Below are positions 15,373-17,886 of a stretch of DNA of 17,886 bases, piece after piece. Numbering within the stretch: the stretch's first letter is position 1; the number at the start of each line of letters is the position of its first letter. The translations under genes and the position numbers were made by a program. Source of the DNA: VGRW01 sp041498295 (GTDB lineage Bacteria; Myxococcota_A; UBA9160; SZUA-336). Below the pieces are notes generated by a model. That model made no database searches. It had not been told where the DNA came from and worked only from the letters and a program-made list of their open reading frames with translations. The stretch lies in contig JBGQIB010000090.1 of NCBI GenBank assembly GCA_041498295.1, positions 1 through 17,886 on the forward strand, read 5' to 3'.

Positions 15373-16259
15373 GAGCTCTCTCCCATGAGGCGGTCGGAGA
15401 GGCGTTCGAGCTCGCCCTCGCCGAAGTAGTGCAGCTCGATGCGCCCGCGTGCGCGCCGACCGATGATCCTGACCTTGGTCTGCATGATCTTCCGGAGGCG
15501 CTCTTCTAGGTCTGCGACGTGTATATCTCGAACTGGGCCTGGCCGTGGTTGACGCGGTGCTGACGACGCAGCGCGTCGACCGAGCTCCTCCGAAGCGCGC
15601 ACGGAGAGCGAGCTGCGAATGATCTGGTCTCGAACCATGATGCGTTGTTCGACCGGGACTTGAAGAATCGCCTTCGCGTGACCCATGGTAAGGCGTTGAT
15701 CGATCAGATCCTGTTGGATCTCGCGAGATAGCTCGAGAAGACGTAGGTGATTAGCCACGCTCGAACGATCGAGACCGACGCGTCGACCGGCTTCGTCTTG
15801 CGTCATTCCTTCGTCATCGATCAAGACGCGGAAGGCTTCGGCCAACTCCATCGGGTTGAGATCGGCGCGCTGAACGTTTTCGACCAGCGCCATTTCCACG
15901 ACTTGGCGATCGGTCGCGTCCAGGACGACCGCGGGGACTTCATCGAGACCCGCGAGCTGTGCGGCTCTCCAGCGACGTTCACCGATGATCAGCTCGTAGC
16001 CGTCGCCGCGTCGGCGAACGACCAACGGCTGAAGCACGCCCTGTTCGCGGATCGAAGCCGCGAGCGTTGCGAGCTCGCTCTCTCGGAAGACCTTACGCGG
16101 CTGGCCCGGATTTGGCGCAATCCGAGCGATCGCAATGAAGAGCGGTGCACTCGCCGCGTCATCAGCCTCCGACGCAGACTTCTCGACGCGCGTCATAGCT
16201 GCGGGGGGCGGCGGAATCAGCGCGGAGAGTCCGCGACCCAATGCTTTCCGACTACTCAT
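15369..16259 (-). CDS. parB: Chromosome partitioning protein ParB (parS-binding CTPase)
   Basis: ParB binds parS, loads on DNA as a CTP-dependent clamp, and stimulates ParA to segregate the origin. The 296-residue product shows LGRGLSALIP at 7-16 (ParA-contact arginine region), GERRWRAA (93-100) and ENVQR (127-131) for CTP binding. A helix-turn-helix is present near MTQDEAGRRVGLDRSSVANHLRLL (about 152-175), and there is a C-terminal dimerisation domain. The ATG at 16259 has AAGGA six bases upstream, inside parA, and the gene overlaps parA by eight bases (ATGAGTAG). The core has notably lower GC (52-59 percent in 15601-15900 by my count) than the genes on either side. Confidence 0.97.
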   Translation of the reverse strand: MSSRKALGRGLSALIPPPPAAMTRVEKSASEADDAASAPLFIAIARIAPNPGQPRKVFRESELATLAASIREQGVLQPLVVRRRGDGYELIIGERRWRAAQLAGLDEVPAVVLDATDRQVVEMALVENVQRADLNPMELAEAFRVLIDDEGMTQDEAGRRVGLDRSSVANHLRLLELSREIQQDLIDQRLTMGHAKAILQVPVEQRIMVRDQIIRSSLSVRASEELGRRAASSAPRQPRPGPVRDIHVADLEERLRKIMQTKVRIIGRRARGRIELHYFGEGELERLSDRLMGESS

Positions 16260-17022
16260 TCTTGATCCTTTCCAGCAGCTCCTCGGCGAGCTGCAAGTAG
16301 CTCAGTGCGCCCTTGGAGTTGATGTCGTAGAGGAGCGCGGGCTTGCCGTGACTGGGCGCCTCCGAAAGACGGACGTTCCTGGGAATCACGGTCCGGAAGA
16401 CGCGGTCGGCGAAGTGCTCGCGCGTCTCGCGGGCGACCTGCAGCGCGAGGTTGTTCCGCACGTCGTACATGGTCAGCACGAGCCCCTCGATCTCGAGACG
16501 CGGGTTCAGCGAGGCCCGCACGAGCTCGATCGTCTGCGTCAGCTTGGCGAGCCCCTCGAGCGCGAGGTACTCGCATTGCAGCGGAACTAAAACGGAATCC
16601 GCCGCGACCAGGGCGTTCAGGGTGAGCAGTCCGAGCGACGGGGGGGTGTCGATCAGGATCACGCGATAGTCGTCCCGCGCCTTCGCGATCGCTCGCGCCA
16701 GCCGGTGTTCGCGCTCCGGAGCACTCGCGAGCTCGACTTCCGCACCGACGAGGTCCGTCGACGACGGCACCAAGCGAAGGAACTGGAGCTGAGTCTCGAT
16801 CGTGACCTCCGCCAGCGTCGCCTCGCCGAGCAGAAGATCGTAGACGTCGGATTTCGCCTCACCCGGCGTGAACCCCAGGCTCGAGGTCGCATTGGCTTGC
16901 GGATCGAAGTCCACAAGCAGCGTCGGGGTTTCCGCAGCGGCCAGCGACGCAGCCAGGTTTACCGCGGTCGTGGTCTTCCCAACGCCGCCCTTCTGGTTCG
17001 CGATCACGATGACACGACTCAC
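16252..17022 (-). CDS. parA: Chromosome partitioning ATPase ParA (Soj)
   Basis: ParA is a Walker-type ATPase that forms dimers on the nucleoid and positions ParB-parS complexes. The 256-residue product has the deviant Walker A KGGVGKTT (11-18, with the signature first lysine) and the A' motif LLVDFDPQANATSSLG (35-50). Walker B is in the sequence VILIDTPPSLGLLTLNAL, and PRNVRLSEAPSHGKP is also typical of chromosomal ParA. The start GTG at 17022 gives the usual N-terminus MSRVIVIANQKGG. No Shine-Dalgarno can act freely, because a perfect hairpin (17029-17050) ends six bases before the start. The gene overlaps parB and follows rsmG with a 76-base gap. Confidence 0.97.
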   Translation of the reverse strand: MSRVIVIANQKGGVGKTTTAVNLAASLAAAETPTLLVDFDPQANATSSLGFTPGEAKSDVYDLLLGEATLAEVTIETQLQFLRLVPSSTDLVGAEVELASAPEREHRLARAIAKARDDYRVILIDTPPSLGLLTLNALVAADSVLVPLQCEYLALEGLAKLTQTIELVRASLNPRLEIEGLVLTMYDVRNNLALQVARETREHFADRVFRTVIPRNVRLSEAPSHGKPALLYDINSKGALSYLQLAEELLERIKNE

Positions 17023-17028
17023 TCTGCA

Positions 17029-17050
17029 CCCCGCGGGCGAACCCGCGGGG
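17029..17050 (-). other. Perfect 9-bp stem with UUCG loop at the parA start
   Basis: CCCCGCGGG (17029-17037) and CCCGCGGGG (17042-17050) pair perfectly around CGAA, which reads UUCG in the minus-strand RNA. No U run follows, so it does not look like a standard terminator. It ends six bases before the parA GTG and would mask the ribosome site in any transcript that includes it. Confidence 0.7.
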
Positions 17051-17052
17051 AC

Positions 17053-17058
17053 ATTCTA
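17053..17058 (-). promoter_or_regulatory. Possible -10 box of parA
   Basis: TAGAAT on the minus strand matches the -10 consensus at five of six bases. No convincing -35 lies 16-18 bases upstream. Initiation would fall near 17046, inside the hairpin, and the parS-like half site at 17065-17080 would overlap the spacer. Confidence 0.3.
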
Positions 17059-17064
17059 TCGCAC

Positions 17065-17120
17065 AGTTCCACGTGCTAGGAATGGAACCCGAGCGACTTC
17101 AGGCCGTTCCACGGGAAAAA
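17065..17120. promoter_or_regulatory. parS: parS-like half sites beside parAB
   Basis: GTTCCACGTG at 17066-17075 equals ten consecutive bases of the common parS half (TGTTCCACGTGGAACA), but the right arm diverges (11 of 16 overall). A second block, 17105-17120 (CGTTCCACGGGAAAAA), matches about 12 of 16 and lies in the rsmG 3' end. TGGAAC at 17083-17088 is a further inverted half. These are degenerate sites, so true ParB binding is uncertain. Confidence 0.4.
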
Positions 17121-17644
17121 TCCGCCGCACGGAGGCGCAGGATCTTCCCGCCGGAGTCGAGTGGGATCGCGTGAGCGCTCGCTAGCTCCGCCGCGGGTCC
17201 CGACCAGATCCAGACTTCCCCGGTGGTGTTCACCCAGGGTAGACCGAGCTTCAGGCTCCGCTCAGACTTGGCGACGGCGCGAAGCAGCGCGAAGTCGAAG
17301 TCGCGCCCGCTCGGCACCTCGATGGAGGTCGCTCGGATCTCGATCGAAAGCGCGAGCTCCCGTGCCACGTGCCGGAGAAAGGCGACGCGCTTCTCGCGGA
17401 TCTCGACGAGCGTGAACCGCAGGTCCGGGCGCGCCAGTGCGAGCGGAATCCCCGGGAAGCCCGCGCCGCTGCCGAGATCCACCACCGCAGCTTTTTGCGG
17501 GAGATAATCCGCCGCAGCGAGCGAGTCCTCGATATGGCGGCGGATCGCATCGCGATCCGTCGACCCGACGAGGTTCATGCGAGCGCCCCAGCGCGCGAGC
17601 TCTGCGCTGAACGCGCCGAGCGCGGCGTCGAGCGCCGCCGTCAC
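17099..17644 (-). CDS. rsmG: 16S rRNA (guanine527-N7)-methyltransferase RsmG
   Basis: RsmG (GidB) methylates G527 of 16S rRNA using S-adenosylmethionine. The 181-residue product is a little short but complete. It begins with the alpha-helical region containing ELARWGARMNLVG (15-27) and HIEDSLA (37-43), then the SAM-binding loop VVDLGSGAGFPGIPLALARPD (54-74), LVEIREKRVAFLRHV (79-93) and the LLRAVAKSERSL segment. The start GTG at 17644 overlaps the jag stop as GTGA. The usual chromosomal neighbours mnmE and mnmG are absent between jag and rsmG here. Confidence 0.95.
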   Translation of the reverse strand: MTAALDAALGAFSAELARWGARMNLVGSTDRDAIRRHIEDSLAAADYLPQKAAVVDLGSGAGFPGIPLALARPDLRFTLVEIREKRVAFLRHVARELALSIEIRATSIEVPSGRDFDFALLRAVAKSERSLKLGLPWVNTTGEVWIWSGPAAELASAHAIPLDSGGKILRLRAADFSRGTA

Positions 17645-17886
17645 GCCGGGAGGATCTTGACTCGCTTCCGCGCGCCCTCGCCCTCGCTCTCAGAGCGCAC
17701 GCCGCGCTCTTCCTTGAGCGCGTTGTGGACGAACCAACGCTCACGCGAGTTCATCGGCGGAAGCAGCTCAGGTTCCCCGCTCTCGCGCACGGATCGAGCA
17801 GCGTCCTTCGCAAGTCGCTCGAGCTCGACCTCGTCGATGTCGCGGTCCTCGGGGTCTCGAGGACGGCTCGGCCGGTCGCCGCGCCC
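17641..17886 (-). CDS. jag: Jag/KhpB RNA-binding protein, C-terminal part (5' end off the right edge)
   Basis: Jag (KhpB, SpoIIIJ-associated) is a cytoplasmic RNA-binding protein with KH and R3H domains, usually encoded next to the YidC membrane insertase. Only the last 81 residues are in the window. They contain an acidic-basic linker (1-22), a helix (ELERLAKDAARSVRESG) and the R3H domain LPPMNSRERWFVHNALKEERGVRSESEGEG. The Arg50 and His54 pair gives the R-x3-H signature, and the end KRVKILPA is typical. The first residues depend on sequence beyond the edge. It ends in a GTGA overlap with rsmG, consistent with one transcript. Confidence 0.93.
   Translation of the reverse strand, partial: GRGDRPSRPRDPEDRDIDEVELERLAKDAARSVRESGEPELLPPMNSRERWFVHNALKEERGVRSESEGEGARKRVKILPA

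Noticed and set aside
17029..17050. Calling the parA-proximal hairpin a standard intrinsic terminator of rsmG
   Set aside because: It lacks a U run on the minus strand and lies within six bases of the parA start, so I list it as an unassigned structure.

Overview
This is a high-GC window (about two thirds G+C or more by eye, strongest near the left edge) from a deltaproteobacterial-grade chromosome, probably Myxococcota or a relative. Three observations point that way. The gene order jag-rsmG-parA-parB-bactofilin-atpF'-atpF-atpH-atpA-atpG-atpD-atpC matches what I know from Geobacter-like and myxobacterial genomes. Both b-type ATP synthase subunits carry signal-peptide-like N-termini. The protein at 4624-5220 resembles a family first named from Myxococcus (MXAN_5187-type). 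The presence of jag, rsmG and parAB suggests that oriC is nearby. I see no IS elements, CRISPR arrays, tRNA or rRNA genes, and no intergenic stretch longer than about 235 bases.

Layout, left to right. (1) 1-4389, all on the minus strand and read right to left: a long-chain polyprenyl diphosphate synthase with its own sigma70-like promoter, a ComEA-type helix-hairpin-helix protein, a BtuF/BtuC/BtuD-type ABC importer (B12 or iron complex) with overlapping start and stop codons, and then enolase, which runs off the left edge. (2) 4624-7461, plus strand: the MXAN_5187-like protein, a GT4 glycosyltransferase and a DegT/DnrJ/EryC1/StrS sugar aminotransferase. The last two are translationally coupled and look like a small surface-sugar module. 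(3) 7458-14869, minus strand: the F1 plus stator genes of ATP synthase (b', b, delta, alpha, gamma, beta, epsilon), with a formylglycine-type sulfatase starting one base after atpC. Subunits a and c are not in the window. (4) 15013-17886, minus strand: jag/khpB (partial), rsmG, parA, parB and a bactofilin.

How the genes relate: the right-hand block is an origin-proximal segregation and cytoskeleton cluster feeding into the ATP synthase operon, which has its own promoter candidate at 14940-14967. The 76-base gap between rsmG and parA is the most structured non-coding spot. It holds parS-like half sites, a -10-like box and a perfect 9-bp hairpin directly before the parA start. The rest of the window is mainly housekeeping. 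I do not see a clear new multi-gene system. The best leads are the rsmG-parA gap, the MXAN_5187-like gene, the sulfatase attached to the ATP synthase operon, and the overlapping convergent stop codons at 7458-7461.

Two partial genes at the edges (enolase at 1-298 and jag at 17641-17886) were found by translating the ends by hand. Several starts (btuC, btuD, sulfatase, atpF', atpF, polyprenyl synthase, comEA) are placed inside the longest open frame because of neighbour overlaps, Shine-Dalgarno spacing or promoter positions.
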